Assembly: GCA_964016885.1 (NCBI GenBank)
Contig: OZ024743.1
Span: 10,711,439-10,775,438, forward strand
DNA: 64,000 bases
Direction: 5' to 3'
Origin: Eledone cirrhosa
Lineage: Eukaryota; Mollusca; Cephalopoda; Octopoda; Eledonidae
Shown here: positions 1 through 13,469 of the stretch, in pieces
Layout: each line of letters starts with the position of its first letter
Position numbering within the stretch: the stretch's first letter is position 1
Program-made: the position numbers and the translations under genes
The notes under the pieces: model-generated
What the model was told of the DNA's origin: nothing
Databases searched by the model: none
The model's input: only the letters and a program-made list of their open reading frames with translations

Positions 1-3000
1 TTGTTTCAACAGGTATAAATGAGGTGGTAGTTTGTTGTGTTTCAACAGGTATAAACAACGTGGTTGTTTGGTGTTGTTTCAACAGGTGTAAATAAGGTGG
101 TGTGTTGGGGTTGTTTCAGAAGGTATAAAAAAGGTGGTGGGTTGGGGTTGTTTCAGAAGGTATAAATAAATTGGTGGTTTGGTGTTGTTCCAACAGATAT
201 AAATAAGGTGGTCGTTTGGTGTTGTTTCAACAGGTATACATTTGGAGGTGGTTTGATGTTGTTTCAACAGGTATAAATAAGGTGGTGGTTTGGTGTTGTT
301 TCATCAAGCATAAATGAGGTGGTGGTTTGGTTTTGTTTCAACAGGTATACATTTGGTTATGGTTTGGTGTTGTTTCAACAGTTATAAATAAGGTGGTGGT
401 TTGGTGTTGTTTCAACGTGTATAAATTTGTTGATGGTTTGGTGTTGTTTCAACAGATATAAATAATGTGGTGGTTTGGTGTTATTTCAACAGGTATAAAT
501 GAGGTGGTGGTTAGGTGTTGTTTCAACAGGTATAAAGAAGGTGGTGGTTTGGTTTTGTTTCAACAGGTATAAATGAGGTGGTGGGGTGGTGTTGTTTCAG
601 CACGTATAAATAAGGTGGTGGGTTGGGCTTGTTTCAGAAGGTATAAATAAGGTGGTAGTTTGGGTTGTTTCAGCAGGTATAAATAAGGTGGTGGTTTGGT
701 GTTGTTTCAACAGGTATAAATGAGGTGGTGGTTTGGTGTTGTTTCAGCAGGTATAAATTTAGTGATGGTTTGGTGTTGTTTTAAACAGGTATAAATAAGG
801 TGTGGTTTGGTGTTGTTTCAACAGGTATAATTAGGTTGTGGTTTGTTGTTATTTCAACAGGTATAAATGAAGTGGTGCCTTGGGGTTGTTTCAGCAGGTA
901 TAAATGAGGTGGTGGTTTGGGGTTATTACAACAGGTATGAATAAGATGGTGGTGTGGTGTTGTTGCAACAGGTTTAAATAAGGTGGTGGTTTGGTGTTGT
1001 TTCAACAGGTATAAAGAAGGTGATGTTTTGGTGTTGTTTCAACAGGTATAAAGAAGGTGGTGGTTGTGTTTTGTTTCAACAGGTATAAAGAAGGTGGTGG
1101 GTTGGGGTTGTTTCAACAGGTATAAATTTGGTGATGGTTTGGTGTTGTTTCAACAGGTATAAAGAAGGTGGTGGTTTGGTGTTATTTCAACAGGTATAAA
1201 TGAGGTGGTGGTTTGTTGTTGTTTCAACAGGTATACATTTGGAGGTGGTTTGATGTTGTTTCAACAGGTATAAAAAGGGTGGTGGTTTGGTGTTGTTTCA
1301 ACAGGAATAAATAAGGTGGTGGTTTGGTTTTATTTCAACAGGTATAAAGGAGGTGGTGGTTTGGTGTTTTTTCAACAGGTATAAAGAAGTTGGTGGTTTG
1401 GTGTTGTTTCAACAGGTATAAATTTGTTGATGGTTTGGTGTTGTTTCAACAGGTATAAATAGGGTGGTGGTTTGGGGTTGCTTCAGAAGGTATAAAGAAG
1501 GTGGTGGGTTGGGGTTGTTTCAGAAGGTATAAATAAGGTGGTGGTTTGGGGGTTGTTTCAGCAGGTATAAATAAGGTGGTGGGTTGGGCTTGTTTCAGAA
1601 GGTATAAATAAGGTGGTAGTTTGGGTTGTTTCAGCAGGTATAAATAAGGTGGTGGTTTGGTGTTGTTTCAACAGGTATAAATGAGGTGGTGGTTTGGTGT
1701 TGTTTCAGCAGGTATAAATTTAGTGATGGTTTGGTGTTGTTTTGAACAGGTATAAATATCATGTGGTATGGTGTTGTTTCAACATGTATAATTAGGTTAT
1801 GGTTTGTTGTTATTTCAACAGGTATAAATGAAGTGGTGCCTTGGGGTTGTTTCAGCAGGTATAAAGAAGGTGGTGGTTTGGGGTTATTACAACAGGTATA
1901 AATAAGATGGTGGTGCGGTGTTGTTGCAACAGGTTTAAATAAGGTGTTGGTTTGGTGTTGTTTCAACAGATATAAATAAGGTGATGGTTTGGTGTTGTTT
2001 CAACAGGTATAAATAAGGTGGTGGTTTGTAGTTTTTTCAACAGGTATAAATAAGGTGGTAGTTTGTTGTTGTTTCAACAGGTATAAATAACGTGGTGGTT
2101 TGGTGTTGTTTCAACAGTTATAAATAAGGTGGTGTGTTGGGGTTGTTTCAGAAGGTATAAATAAGGTGGTGGTTTGGTGTTGTTCCAACAGGTATACATT
2201 TGGTGGTGGTTTGATGTTGTTTCAACAGGTATTAATAGGGTGGTGGTTTGGTGTTATTTCAACAGGTATAAATAAGGTGGTGGTTTGGAGTTGTTTCATC
2301 AAGCAAAAATGAGGTGGTGGTTTGGTGTTGTTTCAACAGGTATAAATTTGGTAATGGTTTAGTGTTGTTTCAACAGGTATAAAGAAGGTGGTGGTTTGGT
2401 GTTGTTTCAACAGGTATAAATTTGTTGATGGTTTGGTGTTGTTTCAACAGGTATAAATAAGGTGGTCGTTTGGTGTTATTTCAACAGGTATAAAGGAGGT
2501 GGTGGTTTGGTGTTGTTTCAACAGGTATAAATGAGGTGGTGGGGTGGTGTTGTTTCAGCATGTATAAATAAGGTGGTGGGGTGGTGTTGTTTCAGCATGT
2601 ATAAATAAGGTGGTGGTTTGGTTTTGTTTCAACAGGTATAAATAACGTGGTGGTTTGGTGTTGTTTCAACAGGTATAAATAGGGTGGTGTGTTGGGGTTG
2701 TTTCAGAAGGTATAAAGAAGGTGGTGGGTTGGGGTTGTTTCAGAAGGTATAAATAAGGTGGTGGTTTGGGGTTGTTTCAGCAGGTATAAACAAGGTGGTG
2801 GGTTGGGCTTGTTTCAGAAAGTATAAATAAGGTGGTAGTTTGGGTTGTTTCAGCAGGTATAAAGAAGGTGGTGGTTTGGTGTTGTTTCAACAGGTATAAA
2901 TAAGGTGGTGGGTTGGGGTTCTTTCAGCAGGTATAAATAAGGTGGTGGTTTGGGTTTGTTTCAGCAGGTATAAATAAGGTGGTTTGTTTGGGGTTGTTTC

Positions 3001-3254
3001 AGCAGGTATAAATTTAGTGATGATTTGGTGTTGTTTTGAACAGGTATAAATAAGGTGTGGTTTGGTGTTGTTTCAACAGGTATAAATAAGGTGGTGTGTT
3101 GGGGTTGTTTCAGAAGGTATAAATAAGGTGGTGGTTTGGGGTTGTTTCAGAAGGTATAAATAAGGTGGTGGTTTGGGGTTGTTTCAGCAGGTATAAATAA
3201 GGTGGTGGGTGGGGCTTGTTTCAGAAGGTATAAATAAGGGGGTATTTTGGGTTG

Positions 3255-4500
3255 TTTCAGAAGGTATAAATAAGGTGGTGGTTTGGGGTTGTTTCAGCAG
3301 GTATAAATAAGGTGGTGGGTGGGCTTGTTTCAGAAGGTATAAATAAGGGGGTATTTTGGGTTGTTTCAGCAGGTATAAATAAGGTGGTGGTTTGGTGTTG
3401 TTTCAACAGGTTTAAATGAGGTGGTGGTTGGGTGTTGTTTCAGCAGGTATAAATTTAGTGATGGTTTGGTGTTGTTTTGAACAGGTATAAATAAGGTGTG
3501 GTTTGGTGTTATTTCAACATTTATAAATGAGGTGGTGCCTTGGGGTTGTTTCAGCAGGTATAAATAAGGTGGTGGTTTGGGGTTATTACAACAGGTATAA
3601 ATAAGATGGTGGTGTGGTGTTGTTGCAACAGGTTTAAATAAGGTGGTGGTTAGGTGTTGTTTCAACAGGTATAAATAAGGTGGTGGTTTGGTGTTTTTTC
3701 AACAGGTATAAATAAGGTGGTGGGTTGGGGTTGTTTCAACAGGTATAAATTTGGTTATGGTTTGGTGTTGTTTCAACAGGTATAAACAAGGTGGTGGGTT
3801 GGTGTTATTTCAACAGGTATAAATGAGGTGGTGGTTTGGTGTTGTTTCAACTGGGATGAATTTGTTGATGGTTTGGTGTTGTTTCAACTGGTATATATAA
3901 GGTGGTCGTTTGCTGCTGTTTCAACAGGTATAAATTTGGTTATGGTTTGGTGTTGTTTCAACAGGTATAAATAAGGTGGTGGTTTGGTGTTGTTTCAACA
4001 GGTATAAAGAAGGTGGTGTTTTGGTTTTGTTTCAACAGGTATAAATGAGGTGGTGGGGTGGTGTTGTTTCAGCAGGTATAAATAAGGTGGTGGTTTGGTT
4101 TTGTTTCAACAGGTATAAATGAGGTGGTAGTTTGTTGTTGTTTCAACAGTTATAAATAACGTGGTGGTTTGGTGTTGTTTCAACAGGTATAAATAAGGTG
4201 GTGTGTTGGGGTTGTTTCAGAAGGTATAAATAAGGTGGTGGTTTGGTGTTGTTCCAACAGATATAAATAAGGTGGTCGTTTGGTGTTGTTTCAACAGGTA
4301 TACATTTGGTGGTGGTTTGATGTTGTTTCAACAGGTATAAATAGGGTGGTGGTTTGATGTTATTTCAACAGGTATAAATAAGGTTGTGGTTTGGTGTTGT
4401 TTCATCAAGCATAAATGAGGTGGTGGTTTGGTGTTGTTTCAACAGATATAAATGAGGTGGTGGTTTGGTGTTGTTTCAGCAGGTATAAATTTAGTGATGG
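3255..4500. repeat. Satellite higher-order block, left type, copy 1
   Basis: This segment recurs almost unchanged 3,057 bp downstream (about 6,312-7,557). A 300-bp part (3,366-3,665 and 6,423-6,722) has identical antisense translation. A landmark TTAGGTGTTG occurs at 3,650, 6,707 and 9,481, so a third, more mosaic copy exists. Unit types special to the left third include GTTTCAGAAGGTATAAA, GTTTCATCAAGCATAAATG and ATTACAACAGGTATAAA. Confidence 0.85.
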
Positions 4501-6311
4501 TTTGGTGTTGTTTTGAACAGGTATAAATAAAATGTGGTATGGTGTTGTTTCAACATGTATAATTAGGTTATGGTTTGTTGTTATTTCAACAGGTATTAAT
4601 GAAGTGGTGCCTTGGGGTTGTTTCAGCAGGTATAAAGAAGGTGGTGGTTTGGGGTTATTACAACAGGTTTAAATAAGATGGTGGTGTGGTGTTGTTGCAA
4701 CAGGTTTAAATAAGGTGTTGGTTTGGTGTTGTTTCAACAGATATAAATAAGGTGATGGTTTGGTGTTGTTTCAACAGGTATAAATAAGGTGGTGGTTTGG
4801 TGTTTTTTCAACAGGTATAAATAAGGTGGTAGTTTGTTGTTGTTTCAACAGGTATAAATAACGTGGTGGTTTGGTGTTGTTTCAACAGTTATAAATAAGG
4901 TGGTGTGTTGGGGTTGTTTCAGAAGGTATAAAGAAGGTGGTGGTTTGGTGTTGTTCCAACAGATATAAATAAGGTGGTCGTTTGGTGTTGTTTCAACAGG
5001 TATACATTTGGTGGTGGTTTGATGTTGTTTCAACAGGAATAAATAGGGTGGTGGTTTCATGTTATTTCAACAGGTATAAAGAAGGTTGTGGTTTGGTGTT
5101 GTTTCATCAAGCATAAATGAGGTGGTGGTTTGGTGTTGTTTCAACAGATATAAATTTGGTTATGGTTTGGTGTTGTTTCAACAGGTATAAATTTGCTGAT
5201 GGTTTGGTGTTGTCTCAACAGGTATAAACAAGGTGGTGGTTTGGTGTTATTTCAACAGGTATAAATGAGGTGGTGGTTTGGTGTTGTTTCAACAGGTATA
5301 AATAAGGTGGTGGTTTGGTTTTGTTTCAACAGGTATAAAGAAGGTGGTGGTTTGGTGTTGTTTCAACAGGTATAAATGAGGTGGTGGTTTGGTGTTGTTT
5401 CAACAGGTATAAATAAGGTGGTGGTTTGGTGTTGTTTCAACAGGTATAAATAAGGTGGTGGTTTGGTGTTGTTTCAACTGGTATAAATTTGGTGTTGTTT
5501 CAACAGGTATAAGTAAGGTGGTGGTTTGGTGTTGTTTCAACAGGTATCAATCTGTTGATGGTTTGTTGTTGTTTCAACAGGTATAAATGAGGTGGTGGTT
5601 TGGTGTTGTTTCAACAGGTATAAAGAAGGTGGTGGTTAGGTGTTGTTTCAACAGGTATAAACGAGGTGGTAGTTTGTTGTTGTTTCAACATGTATAAATA
5701 ACGTGGTGGTTTCGTTTTGTTTCAACTGGTATAAATAGGGTGGTTTGTTGGTGTTTTTTCAGAAGGTATAAAGAAGGTGGTGGGTTGGGGTTGTTTCAGA
5801 ACGTATAAAGAAGGTGGTGGTTTGGGGTTGTTTCAGCAGGTATAAATAAGGCGGTGGGTTGGGCTTGTTTCAGAAGGTATAAATAAGGTGGTGGTTTGGT
5901 GTTGTTTCAACAGGTATAAATTTGTTGATGGTTTGGTGTTGTTTCAACAGGAATAAATAAGGTGGTGGTTTGGTGTTATTTCAACAGGTATAAATGAGGT
6001 GATGGTTTGGTGTTGTTTCAACAGGTATAAATAAGGTGGTGGGGTGGTGTTGTTTCAGCATGTATAAATAAGGTGGTGGTTTGGTTTTGTTTCAACAGGT
6101 ATAAACGATGTGTTGAGGTGGTGTTGTTTCAACAGGTATAAATGATGTGGTAGTTTGTTGTTGTTTCAACAGGTATAAATAACGTGGTGGTCTGGTGTTG
6201 TTTCAACAGGTATAAAGAAGGTCGTGGGTTGGGGTTGTTTCAGAAGGTATAAATAAGGTGGTGGTTTGGGGTTGTTTCAGCAGGTATAAATAAGGTGGTG
6301 CGTGGGGCTTG

Positions 6312-7557
6312 TTTCAGAAGGTATAAATAAGGTGGTGGTTTGGGGTTGTTTCAGCAGGCATAAATAAGGTGGTGGGTGGGCTTGTTTCAGAAGGTATAAA
6401 TAAGGGGGTATTTTGGGTTGTTTCAGCAGGTATAAATAAGGTGGTGGTTTGGTGTTGTTTCAACAGGTTTAAATGAGGTGGTGGTTGGGTGTTGTTTCAG
6501 CAGGTATAAATTTAGTGATGGTTTGGTGTTGTTTTGAACAGGTATAAATAAGGTGTGGTTTGGTGTTATTTCAACATTTATAAATGAGGTGGTGCCTTGG
6601 GGTTGTTTCAGCAGGTATAAATAAGGTGGTGGTTTGGGGTTATTACAACAGGTATAAATAAGATGGTGGTGTGGTGTTGTTGCAACAGGTTTAAATAAGG
6701 TGGTGGTTAGGTGTTGTTTCAACAGGTATAAATAAGGTGGTGGTTTGGTGTTTTTTCAACAGGTATAAATAAGGTGGTGGGTTGGGGTTGTTTCAACAGG
6801 TATAAATTTGGTTATGGTTTGGTGTTGTTTCAACAGGTATAAACAAGGTGGTGGGTTGGTGTTATTTCAACAGGTATAAATGAGGTGGTGGTTTGGTGTT
6901 GTTTCAACTGGGATGAATTTGTTGATGGTTTGGTGTTGTTTCAACTGGTATATATAAGGTTGTCGTTTGGTGATGTTTCAACAGGTATAAATTTGGTTAT
7001 GGTTTGGTGTTGTTTCAACAGGTATAAATAAGGTGGTGGTTTGGTGTTGTTTCAACAGGTATAAAGAATGTGGTGGTTTGGTTTTGTTTCAACAGGTATA
7101 AATGAGGTGGTGGGGTGGTGTTGTTTCAGCAGGTATAAATAAGGTGGTGGTTTGGTTTTGTTTCAACAGGTATAAATGAGGTGGTAGTTTGTTGTTGTTT
7201 CAACAGGTATAAATAAGGTGGTGGTTTGGTGTTGTTTCAACAGGTATAAATAAGGTGGTGTGTTGGGGTTGTTTCAGAAGGTATAAATAAGGTGGTGGTT
7301 TGGTGTTCTTCCAACAGATATAAATAAGGTGGTCGTTTGGTGTTGTTTCAACAGGTATATATTTGGTGGTGGTTTGATGTTGTTTCAACAGGTATAAATA
7401 GGGTGGTGGTTTGATGTTATTTCAACAGGTATAAAGAAGGTTGTGGTTTGGTGTTGTTTCATCAAGCATAAATGAGGTGGTGGTTTGGTGTTGTTTCAAC
7501 AGATATAAATGAGGTGGTGGTTTGGTGTTGTTTCAGCAGGTATAAATTTAGTGATGG
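6312..7557. repeat. Satellite higher-order block, left type, copy 2
   Basis: Near-identical partner of about 3,255-4,500 at a fixed offset of 3,057 bp. Similarity breaks at about 7,560-7,580, where the order of unit variants jumps to a run otherwise seen at about 5,040-5,160, then returns to the 4,600-type order. This mosaic pattern points to recombination between units rather than one simple duplication. Confidence 0.85.
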
Positions 7558-8679
7558 TTTGGTGTTGTTTTGAACAGGTATAAATAGGGTGGTGGTTTCA
7601 TGTTATTTCAACAGGTATAAAGAAGGTTGTGGTTTGGTGTTGTTTCATCAAGCATAAATGAGGTGGTGGTTTGGTGTTGTTTCAACAGATATAAATTTGG
7701 TTATGGTTTGGTGTTGTTTCAACAGGTATAAATGAAGTGGTGCCTTGGGGTTGTTTCAGCAGGTATAAAGAAGGTGGTGGTTTGGGGTTATTACAACAGG
7801 TATAAATAAGATGGTGGTGTGGTGTTGTTGCAACAGGTTTAAATAAGGTGTTGGTTTGGTGTTGTTTCAACAGATATAAATAAGGTGATGGTTTGGTGTT
7901 GTTTCAACAGGTATAAATAAGGTGGTGGTTTGGTGTTTTTTCAACAGGTATAAATAAGGTGGTAGTTTGTTGTTGTTTCAACAGGTATAAATAACGTGGT
8001 GGTTTGGTGTTGTTTCAACAGTTATAAATAAGGTGGTGTGTTGGGGTTGTTTCAGAAGGTATAAATAAGGTGGTGGTTTGGTGTTGTTCCAACAGATATA
8101 AATCAGGTAGTCGTTTGGTGTTGTTTCAACAGGTATACATTTGGTGGTGGTTTGATGTTGTTTCAACAGGTATAAATAGGGTGGTGGTTTCATGTTATTT
8201 CAACAGGTATAAAGAAGGTTGTGGTTTGGTGTTGTTTCATCAAGCATAAATGAGGTGGTGGTTTGGTGTTGTTTCAACAGATATAAATTTGGTTATGGTT
8301 TGGTGTTGTTTCAACAGGTATAAATTTGCTGATGGTTTTGTGTTGTTTCAACAGGTATAAATTTGCTGATGGTTTGGTGTTGTTTCAACAGGTATAAACA
8401 AGGTGGTGGTTTGGTGTTATTTCAACAGGTATAAATGAGGTGGTGGTTTGGTGTTGTTTCAACAGGTATAAATAAGGTGGTGGTTTGGTTTTGTTTCAAC
8501 AGGTATAAAGAAGGTGGTGGTTTGGTGTTGTTTCAACAGGTATTAATGAGGTGGTGGTTTGGTGTTGTTTCAACAGGTATAAAGAAGGTGGTGGTTTGGT
8601 TTTGTTTCAACAGGTATAAATAAGGTGGTGGTTTGGTGTTGTTTCAACTGGTATAAATAAGGTGTTCGTTTGGTGCTGT

Positions 8680-9270
8680 TTCAACAGGTATAAACGAGGT
8701 GGTAGTTTGTTGTTGTTTCAACATGTATAAATAACGTGGTGGTCTGGTGTTGTTTCAACAGGTATAAATAGGGTGGTTTGTTGGTGTTTTTTCAGAAGGT
8801 ATAAAGAAGGTGGTGGGTTGGGGTTGTTTCAGAAGGTATAAAGAAGGTGGTGGTTTGGGGTTGTTTCAGCAGGTATAAATAAGGCGGTGGGTTGGGCTTG
8901 TTTCAGAATGTATAAATAAGGTGGTAGTTTGGGTTGTTTCAGCAGGTATAAATAAGGTGGTGTTTTGGTGTTATTTCAACAGGTATAAATGAGGTGGTGG
9001 TTTGGTGTTGTTTCAGCAGGTATAAATTTGGTGATGGTTTGGTGTTGTTTTGAACAGGTATAAATAAGGTGTGGTTTGGTGTTGTTTCAACAGGTGTAAT
9101 TAGGTTGCGGTTTGTTGTTATTTCAACAGGTATAAATGAAGTAGTGCCTTGGGGTTGTTTCAGCAGGTATAAATAAGGTGGTGGTTTGGGGTTATTACAA
9201 CAGGTATAAATAAGATGGTGGTGTGGTGTTGTTGCAACAGGTTTAAATAAGGTGGTGGTTTGGTGTTGTT
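8680..9270. repeat. Satellite segment duplicated at 10,812-11,400
   Basis: The landmark TAAACGAGGTGGTAG occurs at 5,658, 8,691 and 10,823. The segment after 8,691 is repeated 2,132 bp further on with the same order of variants, including the AGAAGGTATAAAGAAGG units, the 35-bp AAGGTGTGGTTTGG unit and the GAAGTAGTGCCTTGG unit. It is a further higher-order copy in the left third of the array. Confidence 0.75.
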
Positions 9271-12200
9271 TCAACAGGTATAAAGAAGGTGATGGTTTGG
9301 TGTTGTTTTGAACAGGTATAAATAAGGTGTGGTTTGGTGTTATTTCAACATTTATAAATGAGGTGGTGCCTTGGGGTTGTTTCAGCAAGTATAAATAAGG
9401 TGGTGGTTTGGGGTTATTACAACAGGTATAAATAAGATGGTGGTGTGGTGTTGTTGCAACAGGTTTAAATAAGGTGGTGGTTAGGTGTTGTTTCAACAGG
9501 TATAAATAAGGTGGTGGTTTGGTGTTTTTTCAACAGGTATAAATAAGGTGGTGGGTTGGGGTTGTTTCAACAGGTATAAATTTGGTTATGGTTTGGTGTT
9601 GTTTCAACAGGTATAAACAAGGTGGTGGGTTGGTGTTATTTCTACAGGTATAAATGAGGTGGTGGTTTGGTGTTGTTTCAACTGGGATGAATTTGTTGAT
9701 GGTTTGGTGTTGTTTCAACTGGTATAAATAAGGTGGTCGTTTGGTGCTGTTTCAACAGGTATAAATTTGGTTATGGTTTGGTGTTGTTACAACAGGTATA
9801 AATAAGGTGGTGGTTTGGTGTTGTTTCAACAGGTATAAAGAAGGTGGTGGTTTGGTTTTGTTTCAACAGGTATAAATGAGGTGGTGGGGTGGTGTTGTTT
9901 CAGCAGGTATAAATAAGGTGGTTGATTGGTTTTGTTTCAACAGGTATAAATGAGGTGGTAGTTTGTTGTTGTTTCAACAGGTATAAATAACGTGGTGGTT
10001 TGGTGTTGTTTCAACAGGTATAAATAAGGTGGTGTGTTGGGGTTGTTTCAGAAGGTATAAATAAGGTGGTGGTTTGGTGTTGTTCCAACAGATATAAATA
10101 AGGTGGTCGTTTGGTGTTGTTTCAACAGGTATACATTTGGTGGTGGTTTGATGTTGTTTCAACAGGTATAAATAGGGTGGTGGTTTCATGTTATTTCAAC
10201 AGGTATAAAGAAGGTTGTGGTTTGGTGTTGTTTCATCAAGCATAAATGACGTGGTGGTTTGGTGTTGTTTCAACAGATATAAATTTGGTTATGGTTTGGT
10301 GTTGTTTCAACAGGTATAAATTTGCTGATGGTTTGGTGTTGTTTCAACAGGTATAAACAAGGTGGTGGTTTGGTGTTATTTCAACAGGTATAAATGAGGT
10401 GGTGGTTTGGTGTTATTTCAACAGGTATAAAGAAGGTGGTGGTTTGGTTTTGTTTCAACAGGTATAAAGAAGGTGGTGGTTTGGTGTTGTTTCAACAGGT
10501 ATAAATGAGGTGGTGGTTTGGTGTTGTTTCAACAGGTATAAATAAGGTGGTGGTTTGGTTTTGTTTCAACAGGTATAAATAAGGTGGTGGTTTGGTGTTG
10601 TTTCAACTGGTATAAATAAGGTGGTCGTTTGGTGCTGTTTCAACAGGTATAAATTTGGTGTTGTTTCAACAGGTATAAGTAAGGTGGTGGTTTGGTGTTG
10701 TTTCAACAGGTATCAATCTGTTGATGGTTTGGTGTTGTTTCAACAGGTATAAATGAGGTGGTGGTTTGGTGTTGTTTCAACAGGTATAAAGAAGGTGGTG
10801 GTTTGGTGTTGTTTCAACAGGTATAAACGAGGTGGTAGTTTGTTGTTGTTTCAACATGTATAAATAACGTGGTGTTTTGGTGTTGTTTCAACAGGTATAA
10901 ATAGGGTGGTTTGTTGGTGTTTTTTCAGAAGGTATAAAGAAGGTGGTGGGTTGGGGTTGTTTCAGAAGGTATAAAGAAGGTGGTGGTTTGGGGTTGTTTC
11001 AGCAGGTATAAATAAGGCGGTGGGTTGGGCTTGTTTCAGAAGGTATAAATAAGGTGGTAGTTTGGGTTGTTTCAGCAGGTATAAATAAGGTGGTGTTTTG
11101 GTGTTATTTCAACAGGTATAAATGAGGTGGTGGTTTGGTGTTGTTTCAGCAGGTATAAATTTGGTGATGGTTTGGTGTTGTTTTGAACAGGTATAAATAA
11201 GGTGTGGTTTGGTGTTGTTTCAACAGGTGTAATTAGGTTGCGGTTTGTTGTTATTTCAACAGGTATAAATGAAGTAGTGCCTTGGGGTTGTTTCAGCAGG
11301 TATAAATAAGGTGGTGGTTTGGGGTTATTACAACAGGTATAAATAAGATGGTGGTGTGGTGTTGTTGCAACAGGTTTAAATAAGGTGGTGGTTTGGTGTT
11401 GTTTCCACAGGTATAAAGAAGGTGATGGTTTGGTGTTGTTTCAACAGGTATAAATAAGGTGGTGGTTTGGTGTTTTTTCAACAGGTATAAATAAGGTGGT
11501 GGGTTGGGGTTGTTTCAACAGGTATAAATTTGGTGATGGTTTGGTGTTGTTTCAACAGGTATAAACAAGGTGGTGGTTTGGTGTTATTTCAACAGGTATA
11601 AATGAGGTGGTGGTTTTGTTTTGTTTCAACAGGTATACATGAGGTGTTGGGGTGCTGTTGTTTCAACAGGTATAAATGAGGTGGTAGTTTGTTGTTGTTT
11701 CAACAGGTATAAATAAGGTGGTGGTTTGGTTTTGTTTCAACAGGTATAAAGAAGGTGGTGGTTTAGTTTTGTTTCAACAGGTATAAATAAGGTGGTGGTT
11801 TGGTTTTGTTACAACTGGTATAACTTTGTTGATGGTTTGGTGTTGTTTCAACAGGTATAAAGAAGCTGGTGGTTTGGTGTTGTTTCAACAGGTATAAATT
11901 AGGTAATCGTTTGGGGTTGTTTCAACAGGTATAAATTTGTTGGTGGTTTGGTGTTGTTTCAACAGGTATAAAGAAGGTGATGGTTTAGGGTTGTTTCAAG
12001 AGGTATAAATAAGCTGATGGTTTAGGCTTGTTTTAGCAGGTATAAAGAAGGTGGTGGTTTGGTGTTATTTCAACAGATATAAATAAGGTGGTGGTTTGGG
12101 TTGTTTCAACAGGTATAAATGAGGTGGTGATTTGGTGTTGTTTCAACAGGTATAAAGAAGGTGGTGTTTTGGTGTCGTTTCAAAAGGTATAAATGAGGTG

Positions 12201-13469
12201 GTGGTTTGGTGTTGTTTCAACAGGTATAAATAAGGTGGTGGTTTGGTGTTGTTTCAACAGGTATAAATAAGGTGGTGGTTTGGTTTTGTTTCAGCAGATA
12301 TAAATAAGGTGGTGGTTTGGGTTGTTTCAACAGGTATAAATTTGGTGGTGGTTTGCTGTTGTTTCAACAGGTATAAAGAAGGTGGTCATTTGGGTTGTTT
12401 CAACAGGTATAAATGAGGTGGTGATTTGGTGTTGTTTCAACAGGTATAAATAAGGTGGTGTTTTAGTGTCGTTTCAAAAGGTATAAATGAGGTGGTGGTT
12501 TGGTGTTGTTTCAACAGGTAGAAATGAGGTAGTGGTTTGGTGTTGTTTTAACAGGTATAAATGAGGTGGTGATTTGGTGTTGTTTCAACAGGTATAAAGA
12601 AGGTGGTGGTTTGGTTTTATTTCAACAGGTATAAATGAGGTGGTGATTTGGTGTTGTTTCAACAGGTATAAATTTGGTGATAGTTTGGTGTTATTTCAAT
12701 AGGTATAAATAAGATGGTGGTTTGGGATGTTTCAAAAGGTATGAATGAGGTGGTTCTTGGGTGTTGTTTTAACAGGTATAAATTTGGTGATGGGTTGGTG
12801 TTGTTTCAGCAGGTATAAATAAGGTGGTGGTTTGGTTTGATTTCAACAGGTATAAATAAAGTGGTGCTTTGGTGTTGTTTCAACCGGTATAAATGAGGTG
12901 GTGGTTTGGTGTTGTTTCAACTGGTATAAATAAGGTGGTGGTTTGGTGTTGTTTCAGCAGGTATAAATGAGGTGGTGGTTTGGTTTTATTTCAACAGGTA
13001 TAAGTAAGGTGATGGTTTGGGTTATTTCAACAGGTATAAATAAGGTGGTGGTTTGGTGTTGTTTCAACAGGTATAAATAAGGTGGTGGTTTGGTGTTATT
13101 TCAACAGGTATAAATAAGGTGGTGGTTTGGTGTTGTTTCAACAGGTATAAATAAAGTGGTGATCTGGTGTTGTTTCAGCAGGTATAAATAAGGTGGAGGT
13201 TTGGTGTTATTTCAACAGGTATAAATAAAGTGGTGGTTTGGTGTTGTTTCAAAAGGTATAAATAAGGTGGTGGTTTGGTTTTATTTCAGCAGGTATAAAT
13301 AAGGTGGTGGTTTGGTGTTATTTCAACAGGTATAAATCTGGTGGTGGTTTGGTGTTGTTTCAAAACGTATAAATAAGGTGGTGGTTTGGTTTTGTTTCAG
13401 CAGGTATAAATAAGGTGGTGGTTTGGTGTTGTTTCAACAGGTATAAATAAAGTGGTGATTTGGTGTTGT

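Noticed and set aside
8939..9496. 185-codon antisense open frame as a Pro/Thr-rich protein gene
   Set aside because: It is made only of the satellite unit read in three phases. Frames of this kind appear throughout the array wherever the single TGA phase is mutated, and it has no unique sequence.
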